Positions 13,427-13,437 of a stretch of 13,437 bases of DNA are shown piece by piece. Position numbers and translations under genes: made by a program. Source of the stretch: Aquificota bacterium (GTDB lineage: Bacteria; Aquificota; Aquificia; Aquificales; Hydrogenothermaceae); the NCBI GenBank assembly GCA_013153295.1, contig JAADEV010000024.1:1-13437 (forward strand). Direction: 5' to 3'. The notes under the pieces were generated by a model that was not told the DNA's origin, searched no databases, and saw only the letters and a program-made list of their open reading frames with translations. Position 1 is the stretch's first letter, and every line of letters starts with the position of its first letter.

Positions 13427-13437
13427 TAATGTTAAAA

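Overview
The window looks like chromosomal DNA of a thermophilic, chemolithotrophic Gram-negative bacterium of the phylum Aquificota, possibly Hydrogenothermaceae. The reasons are Arg codons that are almost all AGG/AGA, frequent ATA for Ile, very tight gene packing, an LpxC that resembles my memory of Aquifex LpxC, and a large periplasmic multiheme cytochrome. LpxC implies an outer membrane. The family-level placement is inference; no rRNA, tRNA, CRISPR array or insertion sequence was seen.

Layout. (1) Positions 1-519: the 3' end of a plus-strand AAA-ATPase-like / PD-(D/E)XK nuclease gene, cut by the window edge. (2) A hairpin at 521-555 separates it from a convergent type IV pilin-like gene (554-1363, minus). 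The pilin promoter has an 11-nt T tract in its spacer and a 21-bp perfect palindrome abutting its -35 box. (3) After an extended -10 promoter near 1580, ten plus-strand genes (1615-12407) follow with gaps of at most 6 bp or with overlaps: membrane-anchored PHP phosphoesterase, PAP2-family protein, SfsA, a 12-heme cytochrome c, CoaBC, the KhtT/KhtU-type K+/H+ antiporter pair, an EpmA-type lysyl ligase, a voltage-gated K+ channel with an RCK domain, and HemD. (4) lpxC (minus, 12352-13230) runs into hemD tail to tail, with 56 bp of shared coding sequence. (5) The region upstream of lpxC holds a sigma-54-type -24/-12 element, two perfect tandem copies of a 19-bp dyad-containing repeat, and a rightward extended -10 promoter pointing out of the window.

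How the genes may work together (inference). Two K+ systems, an antiporter and a channel, both using RCK domains, suggest K+/pH homeostasis. HemD (tetrapyrrole synthesis) shares the transcription unit with a cytochrome carrying 12 haems. CoaBC (coenzyme A) and EpmA (elongation factor P modification) are housekeeping. The cytochrome is the least understood gene: a probable signal peptide, 12 CXXCH sites and one C-terminal membrane anchor suggest a periplasmic electron-transfer protein tethered to the inner membrane. No clearly new multi-gene system is visible. The most novel candidates are this cytochrome and the unusual regulatory sequences around the pilin gene and lpxC.
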